Shown: positions 1-6,224 of the stretch, piece by piece
Layout: every line of letters begins with the position of its first letter
Position numbering within the stretch: position 1 is the stretch's first letter
DNA from: an uncultured Clostridia bacterium
GTDB taxonomy: Bacteria > Bacillota > Clostridia > Oscillospirales > Ruminococcaceae
Direction: 5' to 3'
NCBI GenBank assembly: GCA_945947715.1
Contig: CAMEYZ010000067.1
Span: 1-9,554, forward strand
Length of the DNA: 9,554 bases
Program-made: the position numbers and the translations under genes
Notes under the pieces: model-generated
What the model saw: the letters and a program-made list of their open reading frames with translations, nothing else
What the model was told of the DNA's origin: nothing
Databases searched by the model: none

Positions 1-1113
1 GAGCTGGCAGGGCATTTCAGACGGAAATATTCCCCTGTTGTGGTGGGAGTGACGGGCAGCGTGGGAAAGACTACCTCAAAGGAATTTTTAAGCTGCGCTC
101 TCTCTTCGGAGTTTGTCACCATGAAGACTGAGGGCAATCACAATAACGATATAGGTCTGCCCTTTACTCTGTTCAGGCTCAATCCCGGGATACAGGCGGC
201 AGTTATCGAAATGGGAATGTCCCACTTCGGAGAGATAAGCGTGCTGTCAAGGGCGGCAAAGCCTGATATCTGCGTTATCACCAATATCGGCTATTCTCAT
301 ATCGAGAACCTGGGCTCTCAGCAGGGTATTTTAAAGGCTAAGCTTGAAATACTCGAAGGAGCAAAGGCGGATGCTCCCCTTGTGGTAAACGGCGATGACC
401 CGCTGCTTTATGCTCTTAAAAATGGCGTAAACGGTCATAAGGTCATAACCTGCGGCATGGAAAATCCCAATGTGGATTACAGGGCTGTCAACATAGTATC
501 TGACGAAAATTCTGTCCAGTTCGATATAACTCACAACGGACTTATCTGCGCACACTGCGAGCTTCCCGTTACGGGAAAGCATTATATAACCGACGCGCTT
601 CTCGCAGCGGCAGCAGCTCAGCTTGCAGGCTGCTCTATCACTGAGGCTACAGAGGCTCTGAAAAATTATGTCCCTGCCGGTCTCAGACAGCACATCGTCG
701 AGAGAAACGGTCAGAAGCTGATAATTGATTGCTACAACGCAGCTCCCGCTTCGATGAAGGCGGCAATAGATGTTCTCTGCTCCGTCAAGAAGCCTGATGA
801 GAACGGACAGCGTATCTGCGTTTTCGGAGATATGCTGGAGCTGGGAGATATGTCCGAAAAGCTTCATCGGCAGATAGGACGCTATGCGGCGGAAAAGAAG
901 GTTGACCTGATGGTATGCTATGGCAGCTTTGCAAGATTTGCCGCACAAACAGCTAAAGCGGCAGGCATAAAATCGGCATACACCGACAGCGAATCCGCTT
1001 TGTGTGATTTCCTGAAAATGAATACTCACGAAGGCGATGTCATACTGTTCAAGGGCAGCAGGGCCATGAAGCTGGAAAAGGTCATCACAGAGCTTTACGG
1101 CGAAAATGTATAA
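1..1113 (+). CDS. murF: UDP-N-acetylmuramoyl-tripeptide--D-alanyl-D-alanine ligase MurF, 5'-truncated by the window
   Basis: MurF is the cytoplasmic ATP-dependent ligase that adds D-Ala-D-Ala to UDP-MurNAc-tripeptide, the last soluble step of peptidoglycan precursor synthesis. The reading frame is open from base 1 with no stop, so the start lies upstream. About 370 residues are present against roughly 450 for the family, so about the first 80-100 residues (the UDP-MurNAc-binding domain) are missing. Visible Mur-ligase marks, numbered from the first codon in the window: ATP-binding loop GVTGSVGKTT at about 16-25, TEGNHNNDIGLP about 20 residues later, then EMGMSHFGEIS and ITNIGYSHIENLG. The C-terminal domain has CYNAAPASMKAA (family: SYNANPxSM), GDMLELGDMSEKLH and FKGSRAMKLEKV. 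These motifs separate MurF from MurC, MurD and MurE. The gene overlaps the next by 8 nt, which implies co-transcription and probably translational coupling. Nothing looks damaged. Confidence 0.96.
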   Translation, partial: ELAGHFRRKYSPVVVGVTGSVGKTTSKEFLSCALSSEFVTMKTEGNHNNDIGLPFTLFRLNPGIQAAVIEMGMSHFGEISVLSRAAKPDICVITNIGYSHIENLGSQQGILKAKLEILEGAKADAPLVVNGDDPLLYALKNGVNGHKVITCGMENPNVDYRAVNIVSDENSVQFDITHNGLICAHCELPVTGKHYITDALLAAAAAQLAGCSITEATEALKNYVPAGLRQHIVERNGQKLIIDCYNAAPASMKAAIDVLCSVKKPDENGQRICVFGDMLELGDMSEKLHRQIGRYAAEKKVDLMVCYGSFARFAAQTAKAAGIKSAYTDSESALCDFLKMNTHEGDVILFKGSRAMKLEKVITELYGENV

Positions 1114-2059
1114 GGGTCTCTGGATAAATATCCTCACTGCTCTTCTGGGGCTGTGCGTGACGTTTCTCATAGGAAATTATCTGCTTCCCGTGCTGAAAAG
1201 GCTGCGCTTCATTTCCGACGGAGCAGAAGCGGAGGGCTCGGGAGAAAAGCTGCCCATAAGCGGCGGAACAATGGTCTGTGCGGGAATATTCATTTCCTCG
1301 GCAGCAGGTTTTCTTGCAATGAGATTTTTCTCTGACAGCCTTGACCACAGCGTGGACGATATCTTCCCATATTTTATCGGACAGCTTATCATGCTCGTAG
1401 CCTTCGGAGCGGGCTTTTACAGCGACCTGCTCCAAAGCAGAGGAAAAAAGGGCGGCATACCCGAAAAATATGTTATCCTCTGCGAGCTTATACTATCGGC
1501 GGCGTATCTTATCATACTGTTTATAAAAGGCGGTATTAACACGGCGATAGATATCCCCTTTGTTGGGGAAATTGAGCTGGGAGCGGCATATTATCCGATA
1601 ATGCTGGCGGTGATGACTATCATATGCGGCTGCTTTTTGGCGACCGACAGGCAGGCGGGAGCGGCACAGTCAGTATATGCGGTGTTTTCCATAGGCGCTA
1701 TGTCGGTGTTCTCTGGACTGTCCATGAGCGAATTTGGCATATTATCGGCAGCCTCGGCAGGCAGTGCTATGGGCTTTCTGGTGTGGAATTATCCGTCAGT
1801 GAAGATACTCGGAGGACGATGCGGCTCTATGCTCTTAGGGATGGGAGCGGCAGTTATGACGGTATCCTCGGGGAAGGCAGTATATATGCTGATAATGCTG
1901 ATACCCGTGCTTTTTGACGGGATATGCGGGCTTTTCGGGCTGCGCGTCGTCAAAAAATCAGCATACGGAGCAAAAAACACAGCAGCGGTCATTCTGAGAT
2001 ATTTCATATTCTCGCTGATATGCGTGCTTGCTGCGCTGGTCTTGTTAAGGAAGCGCTGA
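1106..2059 (+). CDS. MraY-family integral membrane protein with degenerate active site (probable pseudoenzyme)
   Basis: This 317-residue, very hydrophobic protein (about 10 membrane segments) sits where mraY normally lies, between murF and ftsW. MraY transfers phospho-MurNAc-pentapeptide to undecaprenyl phosphate to make lipid I. Homology shows in KLPISGGTM at 48-56 (family GTPTMGG), GFYSDLLQ at 103-110 followed by RGKKGGIPEKY, WNYPSVKILGGRCGS at 227-241, and an MraY-like C-terminal helix (LRYFIFSLI, then LVLLR). The catalytic positions are largely lost. The paired Asp of GFxDD reads S106-D107. The NxTDGxDG loop reads LATDRQAGA (178-186). The Asp of MGDTGS is R238. The HHHFE segment is absent between GLRVVKKS and AYGAKN. 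I therefore infer a non-catalytic MraY paralogue; a diverged enzyme is possible but less likely. There is no strong Shine-Dalgarno, and the ATG lies inside the murF stop overlap, so translation probably depends on coupling. The last four codons and stop lie in the left arm of a palindrome. Confidence 0.8.
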   Translation: MYKGLWINILTALLGLCVTFLIGNYLLPVLKRLRFISDGAEAEGSGEKLPISGGTMVCAGIFISSAAGFLAMRFFSDSLDHSVDDIFPYFIGQLIMLVAFGAGFYSDLLQSRGKKGGIPEKYVILCELILSAAYLIILFIKGGINTAIDIPFVGEIELGAAYYPIMLAVMTIICGCFLATDRQAGAAQSVYAVFSIGAMSVFSGLSMSEFGILSAASAGSAMGFLVWNYPSVKILGGRCGSMLLGMGAAVMTVSSGKAVYMLIMLIPVLFDGICGLFGLRVVKKSAYGAKNTAAVILRYFIFSLICVLAALVLLRKR

Positions 2060-2104
2060 TTAAGCCGCAGGCATCGAGAAACGATTTAATCAGCGGTTTC
2101 TTAA
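2045..2104. repeat. Branched palindromic element overlapping the end of the MraY-like gene
   Basis: Bases 2045-2063 and 2086-2104 form a 19-position inverted repeat: 17 Watson-Crick pairs, one G-U and one G-G mismatch at 2053/2096. The central GCTGATTAA/TTAATCAGC is perfect. The 22-base interior contains two further short stems, GCC-gca-GGC (2064-2072) and ATCG-agaaa-CGAT (2073-2085), so the strand could fold as a three-way junction. The left arm includes the stop codon (2057-2059) of the preceding gene. No T-run follows, so it is not a classical terminator. The layout suggests a REP- or MITE-like dispersed repeat, but no second copy is in this window. Confidence 0.6.
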
Positions 2105-2145
2105 GAACTGATATTATTAAAATGTAAATATTACTTGAAAAGGAA

Positions 2146-2154
2146 AGGAGGAGG
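2146..2154 (+). promoter_or_regulatory. Ribosome binding site of ftsW
   Basis: A purine run AGGAGGAGG ends 4 nt before the TTG at 2159, and its upstream AGGAGG (2146-2151) has a 7-nt spacing to it. This decides the ftsW start: the in-frame TTG at 2135 lies before the site, so starting there would translate the site itself as a glycine run and leave that start with no site of its own. Confidence 0.8.
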
Positions 2155-2158
2155 TCCT

Positions 2159-3460
2159 TTGGCGGAAACGGTAAATAAAGAAAATACTCCGCAGAAGAAA
2201 AAAACGGCTCCGAAAAAGGAATCCACGTTCAAGCTGTTTTTCACGGCGGGAGTGTCCCGTCCCAAGAACGACAGGCAGGTGGGCGTTGACGCGCCTATGG
2301 TGGTGATAATTCTTGTTATGCTGGTGTTCGGCATAATAATGATGTTTTCCGCAGGCTATGCATGGGCAATAGCGGAGGGCGAAGAGGGAGACTATTATTT
2401 CAAGCGTCAGTGCATGATGGCGGGAATAGGCCTTGTGGGAATGTTCGGGCTGTCCTTTCTGGATTACCACTTTTTCCAGAAGCAGTGGGTGGTCACGGGA
2501 GCATATTTCGGCGCGCTGGCACTTATGATACTCTGCTTTGTGCCGGGAATAGCTACCCCACATAACGGCGCAAACCGCTGGATAACTATCGGAGTGGAGT
2601 TCCAGCCCTCGGAGATAGCCAAGATAGCACTTGTGCTGCTGTTTGCCTACTGGATATCCATAAACTACACCCGAATGAAGAAATTTACCGTGGGTATCGT
2701 TCCGTTTGTATTTGCCTTCGGAGTTTATGCACTGGTGCTGTCCCAACAGCCCCACTTCTCCGCGATAATAATTATGTGTGTCATATGCTTCTCGCTGATG
2801 CTCATTGGCGGAGTTGATATGAAATATCTGATAGCGGCGGGAATATGTGCAGTTGTGCTGATAGTGCTGTATATGGCGTACAAGTCCATTTCAGGAGACC
2901 TGGGCTATATCGAAAAGCGTATCCGCAGCTTTACCGACCCCTTTGACTCAGAGTATTCCGACGACACCTATCAGACGAGAAATTCCCTTATCGCCATAGG
3001 CTCGGGGGGACTTTTCGGACTGGGACTGGGAAATTCGAGACAGAAATTTCTTTATCTTCCCGAATCAAAGAACGACTTCGTTTTCGCCATAATCTGCGAG
3101 GAGCTGGGATATATCGGCGCTATTATGGTAATTATCCTGTTTGTGCTGTTTGTTTTCAGAGGCTTTTCCATTGCGGTCAAGGCGGTGGATAAATCGGGCA
3201 TGCTGATAGCCTGCGGAATAACTATCCAGATAGGACTTCAGGCGTTTCTGAATATTGCCGTGGTATGCAATGCCATACCAAATACGGGAATTTCGCTGCC
3301 CTTTTTCAGCTACGGAGGCACGGCGCTTATCATGCAGCTGTGTGAAATGGGGATACTGCTGAATATTTCCAGACATACTATCTCGGAAACGGGCGAGGTC
3401 CGGAAGAAACGTCGCAGGGCTCAGAGAGAGCTGTCCCAGAATGAACAGGTCCGCACCTGA
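2159..3460 (+). CDS. ftsW: FtsW, SEDS-family septal peptidoglycan glycosyltransferase
   Basis: FtsW is the membrane-embedded SEDS polymerase that joins lipid II into glycan strands at the division septum, with a class B PBP as partner. With the TTG start at 2159 it has 433 residues: a lysine-rich cytoplasmic N-tail (about 1-45) and about ten membrane segments. SEDS marks are GANRWI (137-142), FQPSEIAK (148-155), YQTRNSLIAIGSGG (271-284), LPESKNDFVFA (300-310) with the family's essential Asp at about 306, EELGYIG, and PNTGISLPFFSYGGT (374-388). The family motif QPDxG reads QPHFS (197-201). Placement in a murF...murG cluster favours FtsW over the elongation paralogue RodA; the motifs alone do not fully separate them. 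The C-tail is basic (VRKKRRRAQ). It lies 99 nt after the MraY-like gene, with the palindrome between them, and 35 nt before murG. Confidence 0.93.
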   Translation: MAETVNKENTPQKKKTAPKKESTFKLFFTAGVSRPKNDRQVGVDAPMVVIILVMLVFGIIMMFSAGYAWAIAEGEEGDYYFKRQCMMAGIGLVGMFGLSFLDYHFFQKQWVVTGAYFGALALMILCFVPGIATPHNGANRWITIGVEFQPSEIAKIALVLLFAYWISINYTRMKKFTVGIVPFVFAFGVYALVLSQQPHFSAIIIMCVICFSLMLIGGVDMKYLIAAGICAVVLIVLYMAYKSISGDLGYIEKRIRSFTDPFDSEYSDDTYQTRNSLIAIGSGGLFGLGLGNSRQKFLYLPESKNDFVFAIICEELGYIGAIMVIILFVLFVFRGFSIAVKAVDKSGMLIACGITIQIGLQAFLNIAVVCNAIPNTGISLPFFSYGGTALIMQLCEMGILLNISRHTISETGEVRKKRRRAQRELSQNEQVRT

Positions 3461-3480
3461 AATAATGACGATCACTGTTG

Positions 3481-3486
3481 AAAGGA
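3481..3486 (+). promoter_or_regulatory. Ribosome binding site of murG
   Basis: AAAGGA lies 9 nt before the ATG at 3496. It supports that ATG over the in-frame TTG at 3478, which precedes the site. A second ATG at 3491 is out of frame. Confidence 0.65.
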
Positions 3487-3495
3487 AAAAATGCT

Positions 3496-4629
3496 ATGCT
3501 TAAGGTTTTGCTTGCGGGAGGAGGCACTGCGGGACATATCAATCCTGCTCTTGCCATATCCTCGATAATTAAGGACCATGTGCCCGATGTGGAGTTTCTG
3601 TATGCGGGGACTCCTAAGGGAATGGAGGCAAATTTGGTCCCCGATGCGGGGTTAAGGTTTACTCCCATTAAGGTCAGCGGCTTTCAGAGAAAGCTGACGC
3701 TGAAAAATGTTGGAAGGAATATCCGCGCTGCGGCGTATCTTGCTTCGTCGGGGTCAAGGGCAAAGCATATCATAAACGAATTCAAGCCTGACCTTGTTAT
3801 CGGAACGGGCGGCTATGTGAGCGGTCCTATAGTGTTTGAGGCCGCAAGAATGAAGATACCTACCCTTATCCACGAGCAGAACGCATATCCCGGAGTGACT
3901 ACGAAGATACTCTCCAAGAAGGTAGATATGGTGATGCTCACCGTCCCCGAAGCCATGGATTATCTTGACAAGGATATCCCTCATACGGTGACGGGACTTC
4001 CCGTGAGAAAGGGCTTTACAGGCAAAATGAGCCGGGAGGCTGCCAGAAGGGAGCTGGGCTTTGATGACGGAATGGTCATTTTAAGCTACGGCGGAAGTCT
4101 GGGAGCGGGAGCTATCAATGACACGGCGGAGCGGCTTATCGAATATGAGCAGAAAAATGGACTGAAGATAAATCATATCCACAGCTATGGCCGTATGGGC
4201 AAGGATACCTTCATCAAGAACCTCGAAGCCCGGGACGTTGACCTGAACAGCCCCCGCCTTATGATAAAGGACTATATCCGCAATATGGACGTGTGTATGG
4301 CAGCTGCGGACCTTATCATCTGCCGCAGCGGAGCCTCTGCTATAACTGAGCTTGAAGCGGAGGGCAGAGCATCCATACTTATCCCATCTCCTGTTGTGGC
4401 GGGAAATCATCAGTATCATAACGCCATGGTTCTGGGAAAAGCGGGAGCGGCAATAGTTATCGAGCAGAAGGACTTAGACTTTGACAAGATAATTGAAAAG
4501 GTCTCGGATTTTTACAATAACCCCGGCAAGACCGACGTTCTGGCACAGAGAGCAGCAGAACTCTACATCAAGGACACCCCCGACAGAATATGGGAACAGG
4601 TCGCAAAGCTTGTGGGCGATAAAATATAA
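3496..4629 (+). CDS. murG: MurG, lipid II-forming N-acetylglucosaminyltransferase
   Basis: MurG is a peripheral membrane GT-B enzyme that adds GlcNAc from UDP-GlcNAc to lipid I, producing lipid II at the inner face of the membrane. The 377 residues from the ATG at 3496 match the usual family length (about 355-375). N-domain motifs: LLAGGGTAGHINPAL (5-19), a glycine-rich loop in its Gram-positive form; GTGGYVSGP (103-111); and HEQNAYPG (126-133). C-domain motifs: GGSLGA (199-204), RSGASAITELEAEG (277-290), SILIPSPVVAGNHQYHNA (293-310) for UDP-GlcNAc binding. MLKVLLAGGG matches the normal N-terminus of the family, supporting the chosen start. It is the last gene of the cell-wall block, with a strong terminator 14 nt after its stop. 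I see no missing residue. Confidence 0.96.
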   Translation: MLKVLLAGGGTAGHINPALAISSIIKDHVPDVEFLYAGTPKGMEANLVPDAGLRFTPIKVSGFQRKLTLKNVGRNIRAAAYLASSGSRAKHIINEFKPDLVIGTGGYVSGPIVFEAARMKIPTLIHEQNAYPGVTTKILSKKVDMVMLTVPEAMDYLDKDIPHTVTGLPVRKGFTGKMSREAARRELGFDDGMVILSYGGSLGAGAINDTAERLIEYEQKNGLKINHIHSYGRMGKDTFIKNLEARDVDLNSPRLMIKDYIRNMDVCMAAADLIICRSGASAITELEAEGRASILIPSPVVAGNHQYHNAMVLGKAGAAIVIEQKDLDFDKIIEKVSDFYNNPGKTDVLAQRAAELYIKDTPDRIWEQVAKLVGDKI

Positions 4630-4642
4630 AATAAGTGCAAGT

Positions 4643-4681
4643 GCCGTGTAAATATCAGTTAGATGTTTACACGGCTTTTTT
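4643..4681 (+). terminator. Intrinsic terminator after murG
   Basis: Bases 4643-4656 pair with 4662-4675: 14 pairs (GCCGTGTAAA/TTTACACGGC at the base, one U-G inside), a 5-nt loop agtta, then TTTTTT at 4676-4681. The stem plus U-run is a textbook Rho-independent terminator. It should separate cell-wall transcription from the flagellar operon. Confidence 0.93.
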
Positions 4682-4718
4682 CTTTAGCCTGCATTACAGT
4701 ATTGATATAATAAACAAA

Positions 4719-4821
4719 TTTTTTTTGATTATAAAACGATTTTCTACCAAAAACATCAAAAGACTATACAAAATATAAAAAATATTGCGATTTTTTTGTC
4801 GATTTTTTTACTTTGATTTTT
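4719..4821. promoter_or_regulatory. AT-rich upstream region with phased A/T-tracts, no gene
   Basis: Between the terminator and the flagellar promoter the DNA is very AT-rich with no coding frame. Runs of 4-8 A or T occur at 4719-4726, 4733-4736, 4740-4743, 4749-4753, 4758-4761, 4770-4773, 4777-4782, 4791-4797, 4803-4809 and 4817-4821. The centres average about 10.7 bp apart, near one helical turn, so intrinsic bending or an UP-like role is plausible. CGATTTTTTT occurs twice (4788-4797, 4800-4809), 12 bp apart. A function as curved or regulator-binding DNA is inference. Confidence 0.45.
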
Positions 4822-4842
4822 CGGAAATATTTGCAGAAATAC

Positions 4843-4871
4843 TTGTAATTTATGAGAAAATGTAGTATAAT
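4843..4871 (+). promoter_or_regulatory. Sigma-A type promoter of the flagellar operon
   Basis: The -35 box TTGTAA (4843-4848), a 17-bp spacer and a perfect -10 box TATAAT (4866-4871) predict a start near 4878 and a leader of about 87 nt before flgB. A small inverted repeat TATTT-gcag-AAATA (4828-4841) abuts the -35 box and could be an operator. No convincing sigma-28 (TAAA...GCCGATAA) site is present, consistent with early flagellar genes being read by the housekeeping sigma factor. Confidence 0.75.
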
Positions 4872-4947
4872 TAAAAGAGATATTATGAAAATGGTATAGT
4901 GCCATAATTTAAATGTTAAATTAATGTGAACAACATAAGGCATCAGG

Positions 4948-4956
4948 AAAGGAAGG
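4948..4956 (+). promoter_or_regulatory. Ribosome binding site of flgB
   Basis: AAAGGAAGG ends 8 nt before the ATG at 4965. The in-frame GTG at 4926 has no such site before it, so 4965 is the better start. A second ATG two codons later (4971) is also within reach. Confidence 0.7.
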
Positions 4957-4964
4957 CACAGCTT

Positions 4965-5327
4965 ATGTCAATGTTTGACAGCGCAGCTTTCAAGATCACC
5001 GAACAGGGTCTTGACGCATCGTGGTATCAGCAGAAGGTCATCAGCAATAACATCGCTAACGTTGAAACTCCCGACTATAAGGCTAAGACCGTTTCCTTCG
5101 GTCTTGTGCTGGATAACGCGATACATGCTAAGATAACCGGCGGCGACAGACTTAAGGTCAGACTCGCTGAGACCTATGAAACTAATACAAATCAGATACT
5201 TAACGGAAATAATGTGGACATTGAAAAAGAATCAAACGCTATGCTTGACGCACAGTATCAGTACAGTACCATGATCGACTACCTTAACAGTCAGTATCAG
5301 ATGATAAGGACTGCTATCGGAAAGTAA
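4965..5327 (+). CDS. flgB: Flagellar proximal rod protein FlgB
   Basis: FlgB forms part of the proximal rod of the flagellar basal body, between the MS ring and the distal rod, and is exported by the flagellar type III apparatus without a cleaved signal peptide. From the ATG at 4965 it has 120 residues, slightly shorter than the usual 130 or so. The N-terminal rod motif is clear: LDASWYQQKVISNNIANVETPDYKA (family LxxxxxRqxviSsNIANxdTPgYkA). The C-terminal helix DAQYQYSTMIDYLNSQYQMIRTAIGK (given here in pieces: DAQYQYSTMIDYL, then QYQMIRTAIGK) matches the FlgB end. It is the first gene after the promoter at 4843, and flgC starts 11 nt after its stop. The motif NIANVETPDYKA and the position before flgC and fliE favour FlgB over other rod proteins. 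Confidence 0.94.
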   Translation: MSMFDSAAFKITEQGLDASWYQQKVISNNIANVETPDYKAKTVSFGLVLDNAIHAKITGGDRLKVRLAETYETNTNQILNGNNVDIEKESNAMLDAQYQYSTMIDYLNSQYQMIRTAIGK

Positions 5328-5338
5328 GGAGCTTCATT

Positions 5339-5824
5339 ATGTCTTTTTTGAATTCTCTTGACATCGGATTTTCGGCGCTTTCCGCTGAAAGACTGCGAAT
5401 GGACGTTATTTCTCAGAATATTGCAAATCAGGACTCCTATAATACCGCCGACGGAGACCCTTACTGCCGGCAGCTGGTGTCCTTTCAGACTAAGGTGACC
5501 TTCTCTGACGTGATGAATCGCTATGCTCAGGAGAGGGAGTCTGCTCACAGACACGGAGTTTATTACAGGAAAAATCGCAATAACTACACCTATGCAGGCG
5601 TTCAGGTGGCCGATGTGGTTGACGATGAGACACCCTTTACTCCGGTGTACGACCCCGATAATCCCCTTGCGGACGAAAACGGCTACATATATCAGACTAA
5701 CGTGGACAACTCTAAGGAGCAGATAGATCTGCTGGCGGCTCAGCGGTCCTATGAGGCCAATGCTACCGCTATCGAGGCAGTCAAGGCTATGCTGGACAAG
5801 GCTCAGACGCTTACGGGAAGATAA
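5339..5824 (+). CDS. flgC: Flagellar proximal rod protein FlgC
   Basis: FlgC is the second proximal rod subunit and assembles with FlgB, FlgF and FliE. The N-terminus has the family signature: LDIGFSALSAERLRMDVISQ, then NIANQDSYNTADGDPYCRQ (family NIANxxTTrtpdGgPYrR). The middle has GVQVADVVDDETPFTPVYDP followed by NPLADENGYI, typical of FlgC. The C-terminus DLLAAQRSYEANATAIEAVK, then MLDKAQTLTG is the conserved coiled helix. At 161 residues it is longer than the usual 135-150; the extra residues lie around 60-85 (a polar stretch with RYAQERESAHRHG and YYRKNRNNYTYA). AAGGAG, partly overlapping the flgB stop codon, lies 7 nt before the ATG, a tight operon junction. The start is unambiguous. 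Confidence 0.94.
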   Translation: MSFLNSLDIGFSALSAERLRMDVISQNIANQDSYNTADGDPYCRQLVSFQTKVTFSDVMNRYAQERESAHRHGVYYRKNRNNYTYAGVQVADVVDDETPFTPVYDPDNPLADENGYIYQTNVDNSKEQIDLLAAQRSYEANATAIEAVKAMLDKAQTLTGR

Positions 5825-5860
5825 ACCGCAGAACCTAAATGACCGAAAGGAAGAGATAAA

Positions 5861-6166
5861 ATGTATATAGTACCTATAAGCTCGGCGATAACTCCTTTGA
5901 ATACTATGTCTCAGAATGTCCCTGAAACAGCTTCTGCGGAGAAAACGCCGTCCTTTACCGATGTTTTTTCGGAGGTATATGACGAGGTGCAGAACACTCA
6001 GAAAATTCTGAATCAGAATGCTGCCGATATCGTTATGGGTGGTATCGACGACCTACATACTATTTATAACAATATCACCAAAGCGCAGGTCTCCCTCGAG
6101 ACGTTTATCGCTATACGCGATGCCGCTCAGCAGAGCTATAAGGAAATCATGCAGATGAGCATATAG
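5861..6166 (+). CDS. fliE: Flagellar hook-basal body complex protein FliE
   Basis: FliE is a small exported protein that joins the MS ring (FliF) to the proximal rod. The 101 residues match the family size (about 95-110). The N-terminal half is variable and polar; the C-terminal half carries the family pattern: GGIDDLHTIYNNITKAQVSL, then ETFIAIRDAAQQSYKEIMQM (family DlHxvxiaxeKAxlslqlxvqvRnkvveAYqEIMrMqv). AAAGGA 9 nt upstream supports the ATG. It begins 36 nt after flgC and ends 58 nt before fliF. The flgB-flgC-fliE-fliF order is conserved in Firmicutes and supports the call. Confidence 0.92.
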   Translation: MYIVPISSAITPLNTMSQNVPETASAEKTPSFTDVFSEVYDEVQNTQKILNQNAADIVMGGIDDLHTIYNNITKAQVSLETFIAIRDAAQQSYKEIMQMSI

Positions 6167-6224
6167 CTCCGGCAGGCTCGTGATATTGTAAATACAAAAG
6201 CTTTCAGGGAAGGAAACATATAAA

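Noticed and set aside
331..1170. A 279-codon open frame on the minus strand opposite murF
   Set aside because: It is entirely antisense to a clear MurF with all motifs. Its product resembles no family I know and is rich in Cys, His and Arg, as shadow frames are.
2045..2104. Palindrome as a Rho-independent terminator
   Set aside because: The stem is long but mostly AT at its ends, and no U-run follows the right arm.
2105..2145. Separate promoter before ftsW
   Set aside because: TATTAT and TAAATA stretches exist, but none has a recognisable -35 box at 16-18 bp.
2352..3430. QPHFS in FtsW as a broken active site
   Set aside because: The essential Asp of the LPESKNDF motif and the SYGG region are intact. 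The QPD motif position varies in clostridial SEDS proteins, so this is not evidence of inactivity.
4872..4908. Sigma-28 flagellar promoter (TAAA...GCCATAAT)
   Set aside because: The TAAA at 4872 is 25 bp from GCCATAAT, too far for the 14-16 bp spacing, and the -10 box is imperfect. A good sigma-A promoter lies just upstream.
4878..4964. c-di-GMP riboswitch in the flagellar leader
   Set aside because: The leader is about 87 nt and shows only a 5-bp hairpin (4891-4905). The conserved GEMM core sequences are not visible.
4926..4964. Longer FlgB starting at GTG 4926
   Set aside because: It has no ribosome site upstream. A good one lies 8 nt before ATG 4965, and the extra residues do not resemble FlgB.
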